NCBI RefSeq assembly: GCF_900626135.1 | Contig: NZ_LR130785.1 | Span: 1,335,241-1,399,240, forward strand | Direction of reading: 5' to 3' | Length of the DNA: 64,000 nucleotides | From: Senegalia massiliensis | Lineage (GTDB): Bacteria; Bacillota; Clostridia; Tissierellales; SIT17 | Notes under the pieces: generated by a model | The model's database searches: none | What the model was told of the DNA's origin: nothing | Seen by the model: the letters and a program-made list of their open reading frames with translations, nothing else | Made by a program: the position numbers and the translations under genes | Part shown: piece after piece, positions 16,781 to 24,794 of the stretch | Position numbering within the stretch: position 1 is the first letter of the stretch | Layout of the letters: the number at the start of each line of letters is the position of its first letter

Positions 16781-17611
16781 ATGGCTGATAATAAAAAATA
16801 TTACTATCTAAAATTAAAGGATAATTTTTTTGAAAGTGAAGAAATGATAATTCTTGAAAGTATGCCAGATGGTTACTTGTACTCTAATATACTTCTTAAA
16901 TTATATCTCAGAAGTTTAAAAGATGAAGGTAGGTTAATGTTCAAAGGTAGAATACCTTATAATCCTACTATTTTAGCACAGATTACAAGACACTCTGTAG
17001 GAGTAGTTGAAAAAGCTATAAGCACATTTCAAGAGTTAGGTTTGATTGAAATTTTAGACAATGGAGCCATTTACATGCTTGATATACAGAATTTCATAGG
17101 ACAAAGTTCATCAGAGGCAGATAGAAAAAGAAATTATAGAAGAAGAATAGAAAAAGAACAAAGACAATTGTCTGGACAAATGTCCGAAGATAAAAAAGAC
17201 AAATGTCCGGACAAAAATCCACCAGAGAGAGAGATAGAGTTAGAGAGAGAGATAGAGTTAGAGACAAAGACTAGAGATAAATATAAAAACGAAGATTCTA
17301 GTAGTAGTTTTGATAAAGAATTTAAAGAATTAGCACAACTTTACCAAAAATGTGGATTTGATGTAAATGGAATGACTCCAGAATGGATAGAAGAAAATTT
17401 AAAAAAATATGGTTATGAGTGGTTTAAAAATGCACTACTAGAAGCAGAAAGTAGAAGTAAGAGAACTAAAAAGTACGTAGATGCAATATTAAATAACTGG
17501 AAAACTGAAGGTGGAATGACTCTAAGAAGGGAAGGAGCTAATAATGAAAACTCTAAGGGAAATAATGAACAACATGACGAATACGCAGGACTTGGACTTA
17601 GTATCGGATGA
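16781..17611 (+). CDS. Phage replisome organizer (DnaD-like)
   Basis: A 276-residue replication initiator. Residues about 1-110 form the winged-helix replisome-organizer N domain (YYYLKLKDNFFESEEMIILESMPDGYLYSNILLKLYLRSL). A low-complexity charged linker contains a duplicated REIELE segment, and a DnaD/DnaB-2-like C domain follows (LYQKCGFDVNGMTPEWIEENLKKYGYEWFKNALLEAE ... KYVDAILNNW). It should bind the phage origin and recruit the helicase loader encoded next. A candidate origin lies inside the linker-coding region. Confidence 0.9.
   Translation: MADNKKYYYLKLKDNFFESEEMIILESMPDGYLYSNILLKLYLRSLKDEGRLMFKGRIPYNPTILAQITRHSVGVVEKAISTFQELGLIEILDNGAIYMLDIQNFIGQSSSEADRKRNYRRRIEKEQRQLSGQMSEDKKDKCPDKNPPEREIELEREIELETKTRDKYKNEDSSSSFDKEFKELAQLYQKCGFDVNGMTPEWIEENLKKYGYEWFKNALLEAESRSKRTKKYVDAILNNWKTEGGMTLRREGANNENSKGNNEQHDEYAGLGLSIG
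17163..17213. repeat. Candidate replication-origin iterons
   Basis: Within the replisome organizer gene, the 12-mer GACAAATGTCCG occurs at 17175 and 17198 (23 bp apart), with flanking dyads GACAATTGTC (17163) and TGTCCGGACA (17204). All share TGTCC/GGACA half sites. Phage origins commonly lie inside the initiator gene, so an origin role is a reasonable inference. Confidence 0.5.
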
Positions 17612-18383
17612 TTATTGTGAAAAATGTGGAGATAGCCAAGCCATGGTAATAAATATGCTTGGTACAGATACAAAAGTAAGAAAGTTATGTGATTGTCAGA
17701 AAATAGAAAGAGATAAAAGAATAGAAGAAGAAAAAAACAGAGATAGACAAATGAGATTAGAAAAGTTAAGAAATAACTCTTTAATGGATGATGAATTTAA
17801 GAAATGTACATTTCAAAACTTTATAGTAGATGACAAAAATAAAAAAATGTACGACTTAGCAAAAAGATACTGCAATAAGTGGCCACAAATGAAAAAGGAA
17901 AATGTCGGGATATTATTCCATGGCAAACCTGGTAGAGGTAAAACTTTCTTAACTTTCTGTATAGCAAATGAATTACTAGGCAAAGGAGTTCCTTTAATTG
18001 CTATGAGTACATTAGGACTACTAAGCAAAATAAAAGCCACATACGGGAAATGGGGAGATGCAGGTGAGGTACAAGTTATCAATAGTCTTAAAAATGCTAG
18101 TTTATTAATTTTAGATGATTTAGGAGCAGAAAATTCTACTACTTGGACTAAAGAAAAGCTATACGAAATTATTGATAGTAGATATAGAAATAAAAAACCT
18201 ATGATAGTTTCTACAAATTTAACTCTAGAGCAACTAAAAAATAAGCTAACAACAGATGATGGAGTAACAAGAACTTATGACAGATTAATAGAAATGTGCT
18301 ATCCATTAGAGATAAAAGGATATAGCAGAAGAATTAAAACTGCTAAAGAAAAAGAAAAAATAATACAAAGTCTTTTAAGTTAG
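17544..18383 (+). CDS. DnaC/IstB-like helicase loader ATPase
   Basis: A 279-residue AAA+ loader. A zinc-ribbon-like N-terminus (CEKCGDS ... LCDCQ) is followed by Walker A GKPGRGKT, Walker B LLILDDLG and the arginine-finger region. It begins inside the 3' end of the replisome organizer gene (68-base overlap) with its own GGAAGGAG site. It would load the host helicase at the phage origin. Confidence 0.93.
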   Translation: MKTLREIMNNMTNTQDLDLVSDDYCEKCGDSQAMVINMLGTDTKVRKLCDCQKIERDKRIEEEKNRDRQMRLEKLRNNSLMDDEFKKCTFQNFIVDDKNKKMYDLAKRYCNKWPQMKKENVGILFHGKPGRGKTFLTFCIANELLGKGVPLIAMSTLGLLSKIKATYGKWGDAGEVQVINSLKNASLLILDDLGAENSTTWTKEKLYEIIDSRYRNKKPMIVSTNLTLEQLKNKLTTDDGVTRTYDRLIEMCYPLEIKGYSRRIKTAKEKEKIIQSLLS

Positions 18384-18393
18384 GAGTGTAAAT

Positions 18394-18579
18394 ATGAGCT
18401 TAAGTAATTTAAAACATCAATTATTAAAAGATAATGGATTTGAATTAAATAACAATAAAAATATTTATATAAACAAAAATCTACACTGTGGATTTAATGT
18501 AGATGTCCTAGAAGAACTCAGCCTTAGTTGTTTAATAAGAGCTATAAGAAAATCAAATTGGAAGATGGTGTATAAATAA
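18394..18579 (+). CDS. Small phage protein
   Basis: A 61-residue protein (MSLSNLKHQLLKDNGFELNN...) without a recognised domain. It is preceded by AGGAGTG, and its stop shares one base with the next ATG. Function unknown. Confidence 0.65.
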   Translation: MSLSNLKHQLLKDNGFELNNNKNIYINKNLHCGFNVDVLEELSLSCLIRAIRKSNWKMVYK

Positions 18580-18938
18580 TGGATAGTGATTTAAGTGAAC
18601 TTGTACAGGTAGGTTCTTTGGTAGCATTTGATGATGAGGATTTAGTATTTGAAGTTATAGCAAAAGATGAAAAATTTGCAGTATGCACTAACAATGATTT
18701 AGGACCTACAACTGATGATACAGTTTATACCATTATAGATTTAAAAGAAAACATAAGAGGTCCTCACAACATTGTATTTAATAGTTATGATTTTACGGAT
18801 GTTGAGGATATGAATCAAATGATCAATGATTTAAATGACTCAAATAACACTATAGAAATATCACATAGAAACAGAGTTGAATTAAAAGTTAGATGGTTTA
18901 CTAGAAAAACAAAAAAGGAGAGTGTGAACAATGAATAA
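18579..18938 (+). CDS. Phage protein of unknown function
   Basis: A 119-residue acidic, beta-rich protein (VQVGSLVAFDDEDLVFEVIAKDEKFAVCTNND...) with no family I can name. It overlaps the next gene by 8 bases, in a block of small early genes. Confidence 0.7.
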   Translation: MDSDLSELVQVGSLVAFDDEDLVFEVIAKDEKFAVCTNNDLGPTTDDTVYTIIDLKENIRGPHNIVFNSYDFTDVEDMNQMINDLNDSNNTIEISHRNRVELKVRWFTRKTKKESVNNE

Positions 18939-19188
18939 GGTAGAGTTTAACAATAAAGTTAAAGAAATAAAAGAGTACCTAAGAAATGACCATTGTAGCT
19001 ATGACAAAGAGCAAATAATAGCTGATGAAATAGAAGGAAAACTAGATTACTTAGAGTGGGGACTAGATGAAATGGGTATCGAGGGCACTATTATAGACTT
19101 AGAAACATATACAAATGATGTTTTTGATAAGGTTATTAACTTAGTATGCAATGTATTAGATTCATATAAAGAGGAGTGTGAACAATGA
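18931..19188 (+). CDS. Phage protein of unknown function
   Basis: An 85-residue, acidic, mainly helical protein (MNKVEFNNKVKEIKEYLRNDH...). It overlaps ssb by four bases. Function unknown; its position suggests a replication-module accessory. Confidence 0.7.
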   Translation: MNKVEFNNKVKEIKEYLRNDHCSYDKEQIIADEIEGKLDYLEWGLDEMGIEGTIIDLETYTNDVFDKVINLVCNVLDSYKEECEQ

Positions 19189-19616
19189 ATAAGGTAGTGA
19201 TTATTGGGAGATTAACAAAGGATCCAGAACTAAGATTTTTACCTGGTAATGGAACTGCAGTATCACAATTTAATTTAGCAGTAGATAAAAATCTATCTAA
19301 AGATAAAAAGCAAGAATTTGAACAGGCAGGAAAACCTACAGCAGATTTTATACGAATAGTTGTCTGGGGAAAACAAGCAGAGAATTGTGCAAACTATCTT
19401 GCTAAAGGTAGGCTTGTAGCAGTAGAAGGTAGGATAGAAACTAGAAGTTATGAAAATTCAGAAGGGAATAGGGTTTACATTACCGAGGTTGTAGCTGAAA
19501 GAGTACAATTCTTAGAGTTTGGAAACAAGAATAAAAATAACTCTAATTCTAGTAATAATGGATATGGAAATATGGATGGATTTCAACCAGTAGATGATGA
19601 GGATATTCCATTTTAA
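19185..19616 (+). CDS. ssb: Single-stranded DNA-binding protein
   Basis: A 143-residue phage SSB with an OB fold (MNKVVIIGRLTKDPELRFLPGNGTAVSQFNLAV, ADFIRIVVWGKQAENCANYLAKGRLVAVEGRI). An Asn/Ser-rich linker leads to the acidic C-terminal tip DDEDIPF used for partner binding. It protects single-stranded DNA during phage replication. Confidence 0.97.
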   Translation: MNKVVIIGRLTKDPELRFLPGNGTAVSQFNLAVDKNLSKDKKQEFEQAGKPTADFIRIVVWGKQAENCANYLAKGRLVAVEGRIETRSYENSEGNRVYITEVVAERVQFLEFGNKNKNNSNSSNNGYGNMDGFQPVDDEDIPF

Positions 19617-19649
19617 ATAGACATTAAAACAGGATTAGGAGGAATAAAA

Positions 19650-20039
19650 ATGAGAGAGATTAAGTTTAGAGGGAAAAGTTTAATTACTGATGAATGGGTC
19701 TATGGATTTTATTATAACGTACCTGATTGCAGAAAAGACAATTTAAGACATATAATAGCTTATCCTAATAATGGACCAGGACGACAAACTTTACATGAAC
19801 CTATAAACCTAGATACATTAGGTCAATATACAGGATTAAAAGATATAAAAGGAATTGAAATATATGAAGGAGACTTCTTAATATATGAAAGTTTTGGTGG
19901 TAAGAGAGAAATTATAGAAGTTTGGTATGAGGATGATTGGGCGGCTTTTAATTTTGGGAACAAGAAACTATCTTATATAAAAAACACTATGGAAGTAATA
20001 GGAAATATATACGAAAATCCAGAGCTACTAGAGGTGTAA
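19650..20039 (+). CDS. YopX-family phage protein
   Basis: A 129-residue YopX protein: it opens MREIKFRGKSLITDEWVYG, contains LGQYTGLKDIKGIEIYEGD and ends YIKNTMEVIGNIYENPELL. The family is widespread in Firmicute phages and has no settled function. A good GGAGG site precedes it. Confidence 0.92.
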   Translation: MREIKFRGKSLITDEWVYGFYYNVPDCRKDNLRHIIAYPNNGPGRQTLHEPINLDTLGQYTGLKDIKGIEIYEGDFLIYESFGGKREIIEVWYEDDWAAFNFGNKKLSYIKNTMEVIGNIYENPELLEV

Positions 20040-20043
20040 AAAG

Positions 20044-20232
20044 ATGAAAAATTGCTGCTATAACTGTACTAAAAGAGAAATTGGATGCCATAGTACTTGT
20101 GAAGAATATAAGGAATGGAAAGCAAAGAAAAAAGCTAGTACGAGCTATAAAAGAGATAAAGAATATCATCAATATTTATTAGGATTAGATGGACCTATGA
20201 AAAAACAAGTAGAAGATAGGAGAAGAAGATGA
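20044..20232 (+). CDS. Small Cys-rich phage protein
   Basis: A 62-residue protein opening with CCYNCTKREIGCHSTCEEYKEW, a likely metal-binding Cys/His cluster common in phage early regions, followed by a basic tail ending RRRR. Function unknown. It overlaps the next ATG. Confidence 0.72.
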   Translation: MKNCCYNCTKREIGCHSTCEEYKEWKAKKKASTSYKRDKEYHQYLLGLDGPMKKQVEDRRRR

Positions 20233-20372
20233 TAGAGATTTGGAAAAGAGATATGTTTGGCAAAAGTAGAATAGCATGGTATCCAAGCAAAAAGAAGAAA
20301 AAGGCATATAAACATTTTGAAGAACTTAAAAAAACATATGCAAAAGGTGAAATATTCATTAAGGAGGTTTAG
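20229..20372 (+). CDS. Very small basic phage protein
   Basis: A 47-residue ORF (MIEIWKRDMFGKSRIAWYPSKKKKKAYKHF...) overlapping the previous stop by ATGA. It is very basic. Function unknown. Support is only context and overlap. Confidence 0.55.
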   Translation: MIEIWKRDMFGKSRIAWYPSKKKKKAYKHFEELKKTYAKGEIFIKEV

Positions 20373-20374
20373 TA

Positions 20375-20605
20375 GTGGATAGAGCTACAAAAAGAAGGTT
20401 AAAAGCACTACAAGAAAAATATCCAGAAGAACTTAAATTATATTTAGAAATGGCAACTAAAAGAACCTTACAAAATCTTTTAGAAGGAATGGCTGAAGAT
20501 ACCTACAATACTTTAAGAGAATTTAGAATAGGTGAAGAACGTGCCGGAAAAGCAACTAATAAAATAATAGAAAATATAGCAGGGGGAGATAACAATAGAT
20601 TATAA
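20375..20605 (+). CDS. Small phage protein
   Basis: A 76-residue helical protein (MDRATKRRLKALQEKYPEELKLYLEM...). The GTG start lies seven bases after AAGGAGG. Function unknown. Confidence 0.68.
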   Translation: MDRATKRRLKALQEKYPEELKLYLEMATKRTLQNLLEGMAEDTYNTLREFRIGEERAGKATNKIIENIAGGDNNRL

Positions 20606-20915
20606 AAAATTAGAAGAAAGTTTAATTAGAGCTAAAGAAGCAAGTATAAAAGCTGGTAATTCGGAAGATGGTGGAACTGTCAATATGGATTCTATATTCC
20701 TAACTTTACCTTATGCTAGAGAAAATAAAGTTTTAGAAACGATTAAAAAAGCAGGGCTATATTGTTCAGGAAAAACAAAATGGATTGGTTATGGTTATTT
20801 AATTGATCCTGTAGGTTGTGGGATAGGGAATAGCAGAAATAGAGCAATGGAAGCAATGAGAGAAGTATTATTAAGTGATGGGTATGATGTTATGGGTTTT
20901 TACATGATGGATTAA
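20595..20915 (+). CDS. Conserved phage protein, possible AUA start
   Basis: The frame encodes an N-terminus (DYKKLEESLIRAKEASIKAG, then NSEDGGTVNMDSIFLTLP) continuing to a C-terminal GFYMMD. The EDGGTxNxDS segment is part of this phage family as I know it, so the ATG at 20685 looks too late. No ATG, GTG, TTG or CTG lies upstream in frame. GGGGGAG ends seven bases before an ATA at 20595, which I take as a tentative start. It overlaps the previous gene's end. Function unknown. If ATA is not used, the gene is 20685-20915. Confidence 0.6.
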   Translation: MDYKKLEESLIRAKEASIKAGNSEDGGTVNMDSIFLTLPYARENKVLETIKKAGLYCSGKTKWIGYGYLIDPVGCGIGNSRNRAMEAMREVLLSDGYDVMGFYMMD

Positions 20916-20930
20916 TCAAAAGGAGCTGAA

Positions 20931-21335
20931 ATGATGATTGAACGTGTATGTCAGACTGAAATAAGGGAACTGAAAGAAGAAAATAAACGTTTAAAGCTAG
21001 AAAATGAACAACTTAAAAAAGGTAAAGGAGATGTGAAAAAACAACAGAAGCAAATATTTAATCATTATGGATTAGATTTGCAGCTGGATCAGTTAGTAGA
21101 AGAATGTTCAGAAGTTATACAAGCAGCATGCAAGTATAAAAGAAGATGCAGAGATTTAAACAATCCACGAATTTTAGGTAGCTTAATTGAAGAAATAGCA
21201 GATGTTAAAAACCTTATTGAACAGTTAGAACTAAGTGATGTTTATATAGCTAGACGAGTAGAGGAATTAAAAGAATCAAAGGTAAAAAGACAGATTAAAA
21301 GGATAGAGAAGGAAAAGGAAATAGTGATTCAATGA
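20931..21335 (+). CDS. MazG-like pyrophosphohydrolase domain protein
   Basis: A 134-residue protein: a short N-terminal coiled coil (EIRELKEENKRLKLENEQLKK), then a MazG-like domain with EECSEVIQAACKYKRR and EEIADVKNLIEQLE carrying the EExxE and ExxD metal-binding pattern. Such enzymes hydrolyse NTPs or dNTPs. A phage role in nucleotide-pool control is likely. AAAGGAG precedes it. Confidence 0.82.
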   Translation: MMIERVCQTEIRELKEENKRLKLENEQLKKGKGDVKKQQKQIFNHYGLDLQLDQLVEECSEVIQAACKYKRRCRDLNNPRILGSLIEEIADVKNLIEQLELSDVYIARRVEELKESKVKRQIKRIEKEKEIVIQ

Positions 21336-21799
21336 ATTGGGAGTTAGAGGATTTAGAAAAAGCACTTAAAAGTGGAAATGTAAAAATAAATGAAAAAAGT
21401 CCATATCATCCAAAGAAATCTAACAAAAACACAACTATATCCAAGAATAATACTAAAAATCCAACTAAAAAACAAAAATTAAATAATAAACCTAGTTGGA
21501 TTGATGGGATGTTTTTTAGAAGTAAATTAGAAGGTAAGAAGTATAATCAATTAAAAATGTTAAACCAGGGAAAAGCAATAAAAGGGTTTTGTATGCAGCC
21601 TTTATTCATATTGACAGAAGGAACTGATAAGGACAATAGAGCGATAACCTATAAGGCAGATTTTATAGTATTCTACAATGACAATACCTATGAAATTATT
21701 GATACAAAAGGAATGGAGACTCAACAGTTTAAAAGAGTGAAGAAAATGTTTAGAAATAAATATCCAGAGCTATATTTGAAAATTGAGAAGGAGGTTTGA
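21332..21799 (+). CDS. DUF1064 putative nuclease
   Basis: A 155-residue protein. The basic N-terminal linker is followed by a DUF1064 PD-(D/E)XK-like core: FRSKLEGKKY, YKADFIVFYNDNTYEIIDTKG (Asp ... Asp-x-Lys). It is probably a phage endonuclease or Holliday-junction resolvase; which one is not determined. The start overlaps the previous stop by four bases. Confidence 0.8.
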   Translation: MNWELEDLEKALKSGNVKINEKSPYHPKKSNKNTTISKNNTKNPTKKQKLNNKPSWIDGMFFRSKLEGKKYNQLKMLNQGKAIKGFCMQPLFILTEGTDKDNRAITYKADFIVFYNDNTYEIIDTKGMETQQFKRVKKMFRNKYPELYLKIEKEV

Positions 21800-21800
21800 T

Positions 21801-22007
21801 TTGAACAAATTCCAAAGAATGGTTATAAAATCAATCCATATAGAAGATGTGTTTTATGAAATTAAAAATGGTGAAATGAGAGATATATCATATAGAAAAG
21901 CTAGAATAATTGCTAGGAGTAGATTAAGATATGCAATTAAAAACTCAAGTGATGATGAATTAGAATATTTTGGACTTAAAAGAAGGAGGAAAAGTAATGA
22001 AAAATGA
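21801..22007 (+). CDS. Small basic phage protein
   Basis: A 68-residue basic protein (MNKFQRMVIKSIHIEDVFYEIKNGEMRDISYRKARIIARSRLRYAI...). The TTG at 21801 is six bases after AAGGAGG; the earlier in-frame TTG at 21783 precedes that site. Function unknown. It overlaps the following gene by 11 bases. Confidence 0.65.
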   Translation: MNKFQRMVIKSIHIEDVFYEIKNGEMRDISYRKARIIARSRLRYAIKNSSDDELEYFGLKRRRKSNEK

Positions 22008-22383
22008 TATAAATTTAGAAAAGTTTGCAGGTGGAGCATTAGCAGAAAAATTTAACGTGGGATTAAAAGAGGTATTAGAAAATATAGCAGATCCAAACAC
22101 AGATGCAAGAAAGAAAAGAAAAATGACAGTAGAATTAGAGTTTAAATCAGATGAAGAAAGAGAACTATCTATGGTTGATATAGTAGTTAAAACTAAACTG
22201 GCTCCTAATATGCCAGTAGCAACAAAAATAATCATTGATAAAGATGGACAAGGGGGTATAGTGGCAAGTGAATATAATAACCAGGTAAAGGGTCAAAGGT
22301 ACATGAGGGTAAATGAAGAAACTGGCGAGATATTAAATGATGATGAAGCAGTAGATACTAGAGGAATAAAAATATTAAAATAA
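21997..22383 (+). CDS. Conserved phage protein, 'replication terminator'-labelled family
   Basis: A 128-residue protein (INLEKFAGGALAEKFNVGLKEVLENIADPNTDARKKRKMTVELEF...). I recognise a common phage family often labelled replication terminator protein, though that role is unproven. The ATG at 21997 is seven bases after AAGGAGG; the upstream TTG (21970) lacks a site. Confidence 0.72.
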   Translation: MKNDINLEKFAGGALAEKFNVGLKEVLENIADPNTDARKKRKMTVELEFKSDEERELSMVDIVVKTKLAPNMPVATKIIIDKDGQGGIVASEYNNQVKGQRYMRVNEETGEILNDDEAVDTRGIKILK

Positions 22384-22403
22384 TAAAAATGGAGGTAGTA
22401 AAA

Positions 22404-23120
22404 ATGATAAATAGAGAAGGATTAGAATATTTAGTAGGACTAGGGTTAGATAAGGAAGTATTAGTAGAAACAGAAAAAGGGTTATTCACAACACAGAATT
22501 TAAAAAGAGTAACAGAACCAGAGGTCCAAGCATTAAGAGTATCAAACTTAACTAGTGTAGTTGATTATATCAAGAAAAATATAGATGAAATAGGAGTAAA
22601 GCTATTAATTCAAGTTAGAAGTCCAGAACAGGTAAATGTATTAAGTCCATTAAATAGAGATGGAGAAAGAGATGAATTTATGATAGCAAAAGCAATATTA
22701 CCAGACAACATTAGATATGACCAATTTTTAGACACTGAAAGATTTAATATTATGATGCAGAGTAGTTTTGATGATAAAGGGGACAAACCTTTAATACTTA
22801 AATTTACTGGGTTAATAAGAGATGAAGCAGTAAAGCAAACTGGAGACAATGGAGTATCACAAAAGGTAACAATTAAAACAGGCGTAGCAAGTGTAGGAGA
22901 AGCAGAAGTACCTAATCCAGTTATATTAGCTCCATATAGAACATTTCCAGAAATAGAGCAACCAGAAAGTAAGTTTATATTTAGAATGCAAGAAGGTCCA
23001 CGAGCAGCAATATTTGAAGCAGATGGTGGAATGTGGAGAAATCAAGCAATGAAGAGTATCAAAGAGTACTTAGAAGAAAATTTAGAAGAATGTAATCAAA
23101 GAGTAGAGATCATATCTTAA
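22404..23120 (+). CDS. Conserved phage protein of unknown function
   Basis: A 238-residue protein with landmarks LTSVVDYIKKNID, VNVLSPLNRDGERDEF, TGVASVGEAEVPNPVILAPYRTFPEIEQP and FEADGGMWRN. This conserved family accompanies the preceding one in phages of Gram-positive bacteria. Function unknown; the pairing suggests they act together. The ATG at 22404 is preceded by GGAGGTAG. Confidence 0.75.
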   Translation: MINREGLEYLVGLGLDKEVLVETEKGLFTTQNLKRVTEPEVQALRVSNLTSVVDYIKKNIDEIGVKLLIQVRSPEQVNVLSPLNRDGERDEFMIAKAILPDNIRYDQFLDTERFNIMMQSSFDDKGDKPLILKFTGLIRDEAVKQTGDNGVSQKVTIKTGVASVGEAEVPNPVILAPYRTFPEIEQPESKFIFRMQEGPRAAIFEADGGMWRNQAMKSIKEYLEENLEECNQRVEIIS

Positions 23121-23126
23121 TATATT

Positions 23127-23145
23127 GGGGCAGATTACCTGCCCC
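23127..23145 (+). other. GC-rich hairpin between early genes
   Basis: GGGGCAG-N5-CTGCCCC, a 7-bp all-perfect stem unusual in this AT-rich region. No T run follows, so it is not an intrinsic terminator. It could stabilise mRNA or cause pausing. Confidence 0.45.
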
Positions 23146-23171
23146 TAAACAATACAAATTGAGGTGATACT

Positions 23172-23330
23172 ATGATAACAATAGAAGTTATACCTTATAA
23201 AAATTTCAAAGAGAAAATTAAAATAGTAAAACAACAATTAGATAAATCAAAGTATGTAGAAGTAACAGGAAAATATATTTATACAGAAAAGAAAAACATA
23301 GACATAGATGGTTATAGAGTGGGGATGTAA
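23172..23330 (+). CDS. Small phage protein
   Basis: A 52-residue protein (MITIEVIPYKNFKEKIKIVKQQLDKS...) with a GAGGTGA site in front. Function unknown. It is positioned immediately before the HNHc nuclease gene. Confidence 0.65.
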   Translation: MITIEVIPYKNFKEKIKIVKQQLDKSKYVEVTGKYIYTEKKNIDIDGYRVGM

Positions 23331-23332
23331 AT

Positions 23333-23974
23333 ATGAACTACTACTCACAAGTAATAGGGATAAAAGAAACAGATAAAGGAACAGATTTAATAGTAAGAAT
23401 ACCTGGTGAAAAAGTAAAACATAAAATAATAAAAGTGAAAAATGGAAATGTGATTAACAGTGAAATTAAGATAGATGATAATAGGATAATAACATCCGAC
23501 CAAAGAAAGAAAATATATGCAACTATAAAAGATATATCAGATTATCTTGGAGAATGGCCAAGTTATTATAAAGAGTTTTTAAAGTTTAACTTTTGCTTTA
23601 AGAACAATATAGAATATTTTTCTCTTAGTGATTGCAGCATTAGTATAGCAAGAGAATTTATAACCTACCTAATAGATTTTATCCTGGAACACGATATACC
23701 ATTATCAGATAAAGTCTTAAATCGTGTAGACGATATAGATAGATATTTATATGGATGCATTAAACACAAAAGATGTTGTATATGTGGAAGAAGAGCAGAA
23801 TTACATCATGTAGATGTAATAGGTATAGGTAACAATAGAAATACTTTAGATGATAGCAAATATAGGAAAATGGCACTATGCAGAGAACATCATACAGAGT
23901 CACACAAAATAGGACAAGATACCTTTAATAAGAAATATAAAGTCTATGGAATCACATATGAAGATATAAGTTAA
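23333..23974 (+). CDS. Putative HNHc nuclease
   Basis: A 213-residue phage nuclease-like protein. The N-terminal half is beta-rich. The C-terminal part has the zinc/HNH cluster CCICGRRAELHHVDVIGIG ... ALCREHHTESH. This family is regular in Firmicute phage replication modules and is thought to act in recombination or maturation. It follows the previous stop by two bases. Confidence 0.85.
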   Translation: MNYYSQVIGIKETDKGTDLIVRIPGEKVKHKIIKVKNGNVINSEIKIDDNRIITSDQRKKIYATIKDISDYLGEWPSYYKEFLKFNFCFKNNIEYFSLSDCSISIAREFITYLIDFILEHDIPLSDKVLNRVDDIDRYLYGCIKHKRCCICGRRAELHHVDVIGIGNNRNTLDDSKYRKMALCREHHTESHKIGQDTFNKKYKVYGITYEDIS

Positions 23975-23988
23975 AGGGGGAATAGAAA

Positions 23989-24189
23989 ATTAATACTATA
24001 ATTTGTAAATATCAAAATGGTGATATAAAAGAATTTAAATATAGTGAATATCAAAATAACATAGAAAAGATAAAAGAAGCTTTAGATAGAAAACAAGGTG
24101 AATTTTACTATAGCATAATTAATAGTCCTTTAGTAGAAATGACAGTTGACAATGAAGTAATATACAAAGCCATCAGGAATATAAAATGA
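23989..24189 (+). CDS. Small phage protein with possible AUU start
   Basis: A 66-residue frame (xNTIICKYQNGDIKEFKYSEYQNN...) with no ATG, GTG, TTG or CTG at its 5' end. AAAGGGGG ends eight bases before ATT at 23989, making AUU the best start candidate. Function unknown. The ORF fills the gap between two well-supported genes. Confidence 0.5.
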   Translation: MNTIICKYQNGDIKEFKYSEYQNNIEKIKEALDRKQGEFYYSIINSPLVEMTVDNEVIYKAIRNIK

Positions 24190-24217
24190 GGGCTATTAAG
24201 TTAAGAGGGGGCAGAAT

Positions 24218-24664
24218 ATGAATGATGATAGATTCAAACCATATTGGGAGCTTTGTGAGGATATAGAGATATGGACTAATAGATATGAAAGCTATCAGAT
24301 ACAATTTAAAGCACTAAAAAAGTTAGCTAATTTAGATGGACCTAAAGATATATCAGCAATAGATTATTCTCAACCTTATGTAAAAGGTAGTGGTCAATTA
24401 AGTTTTGATGAAATACTAGATAAATTAAAAAAGTTAGAAAGTCATATGGTTTTGCATAGTAATACTATAAATGAAATGTTAGATAAAAAAGAGAGTATGG
24501 AAGAACAATTAAAAGAATTAAAAGGATTAAAATATAAGGTAGCATATAAAAGAGATATTGAAGGTAAAACTCTTAAAGCAATAGCAGAAGAATTAAATTA
24601 TAATTATAATTATATTAGAAGAATTGCTATTGAGATACCATCAAAACAGGTAACAACAAAGTAA
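24218..24664 (+). CDS. Late-gene transcription regulator (sigma-70 region-4-like)
   Basis: A 148-residue protein with a central coiled coil and a C-terminal helix-turn-helix (YKVAYKRDIEGKTLKAIAEELNYNYNYIRRIA). It resembles DUF1492/RinA/ArpU-type phage late activators in size, position and architecture. It is the last gene before the packaging module and likely switches on late transcription. The GAGGGGG site is clear. Confidence 0.75.
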   Translation: MNDDRFKPYWELCEDIEIWTNRYESYQIQFKALKKLANLDGPKDISAIDYSQPYVKGSGQLSFDEILDKLKKLESHMVLHSNTINEMLDKKESMEEQLKELKGLKYKVAYKRDIEGKTLKAIAEELNYNYNYIRRIAIEIPSKQVTTK

Positions 24665-24676
24665 CAAAAGTAAAAA

Positions 24677-24692
24677 TATAATGTGATATAAT
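24677..24692 (+). promoter_or_regulatory. Candidate late promoter with extended -10
   Basis: Two TATAAT hexamers ten bases apart (24677 and 24687), the second preceded by TGA to give an extended -10 (TGATATAAT). No good -35 is visible, as expected of a promoter needing an activator such as the protein encoded just upstream. Confidence 0.4.
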
Positions 24693-24741
24693 TGTATTAA
24701 GGAAACTTATAAAATTTCTTCTAAATTTAATAAAGTTCAAA

Positions 24742-24772
24742 AGAACACTCACAGCTAGGAGTGTTCTTTTTA
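24742..24772 (+). terminator. Terminator closing the early region
   Basis: A perfect 9-bp stem (AGAACACTC / GAGTGTTCT) with an 8-base loop, followed by TTTTTATT. It separates the early operon from the packaging region. Confidence 0.8.
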
Positions 24773-24794
24773 TTATGCCGAAAAGGTGATAAAA

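Noticed and set aside
24677-24692. Sigma-A promoter for the packaging genes
   Set aside because: Extended -10 is present but no -35 at a proper distance; kept only as a low-confidence activator-dependent candidate.
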